A stretch of DNA of 64,000 nt from Adiantum capillus-veneris (Eukaryota; Streptophyta; Polypodiopsida; Polypodiales; Pteridaceae), in contig CM043971.1 of NCBI GenBank assembly GCA_014529385.2, forward strand, positions 60,402,709 through 60,466,708, written 5' to 3'. Of the stretch, positions 63,959 through 64,000 are shown one piece after another. How positions within the stretch are numbered: position 1 is the first letter of the stretch; the number at the start of each line of letters is the position of its first letter. Under the pieces are notes generated by a model that was not told where the DNA came from, did not search any database, and saw only the letters and a program-made list of their open reading frames with translations. The position numbers were made by a program, and so were the translations under genes.

Positions 63959-64000
63959 GATGGCATCCACTACGGGTCTTGGCTGCTTACGACATTTACT
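63931..64000 (+). repeat. Start of copia C 3' LTR (cut by window end)
   Basis: TGTTGAGATGTCGAGCTC begins at the position expected for a copia 3' LTR, directly after the polypurine tract. It cannot be confirmed without the other end. Confidence 0.7.

Overview
This window is nuclear DNA of a land plant, most likely a non-seed plant with a large, repeat-rich genome such as a fern. That lineage guess is inference. It rests on the plant-type JmjN-JmjC-C5HC2-FYRN-FYRC gene, copia and chromodomain-type gypsy elements primed by initiator tRNA-Met, and the amount of nested retroelement. Only one host gene looks intact.

Layout. 1-9597: a LINE copy (LINE A) split by a Ty3/gypsy element (1347-8171, TSD TGTGG) and by a 298-bp hAT-like MITE (8893-9190, TSD ACCACAGC). 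9622-11777: a second, 5'-truncated LINE (B) between two (CT)n tracts. 12666-17045 and 38043-38340: twelve exons of a histone H3K4 demethylase-like gene of about 1,219 residues. Its last intron, 17046-38042 (21.0 kb), is packed with LINE pieces, microsatellites, a minus-strand non-autonomous LTR element (24349-30829, TSD CCAGG) whose 3' LTR holds two opposite-strand solo LTRs (TSDs ATGAT and CCTAA), and a second minus-strand LTR element with 1.7-kb LTRs (32562-36796, TSD TAATG).

38341-51922: 3' flank of the demethylase gene; a decayed minus-strand gag-protease-coiled-coil retroelement without visible reverse transcriptase (41099-44342 and 48251-48720), split by a deleted copia element (44348-48245, TSD TATCT); a NIF/FCP1-type phosphatase pseudogene (49150-50522); and a minisatellite. 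51923-60994: a minus-strand gene of an uncharacterised plant family, with in-frame stops but no frameshifts. Its 6.4-kb intron holds another minisatellite and a copia element (54276-59806, TSD CCTTT). 61209-64000: the 3' half of a third copia element, running off the window.

The main results are: (1) the last JMJ exons lie 21 kb downstream, past the nested elements; (2) LINEs of at least two families all sit in (CT)n microsatellites in the same orientation; (3) nonsense changes across the decayed genes are nearly all explicable as C-to-T (CAG to TAG, CGA to TGA); (4) several non-autonomous retroelements with unusual coding content. I found no tRNA, rRNA or CRISPR. Exon borders were placed by eye from GT/AG, reading phase and family conservation.
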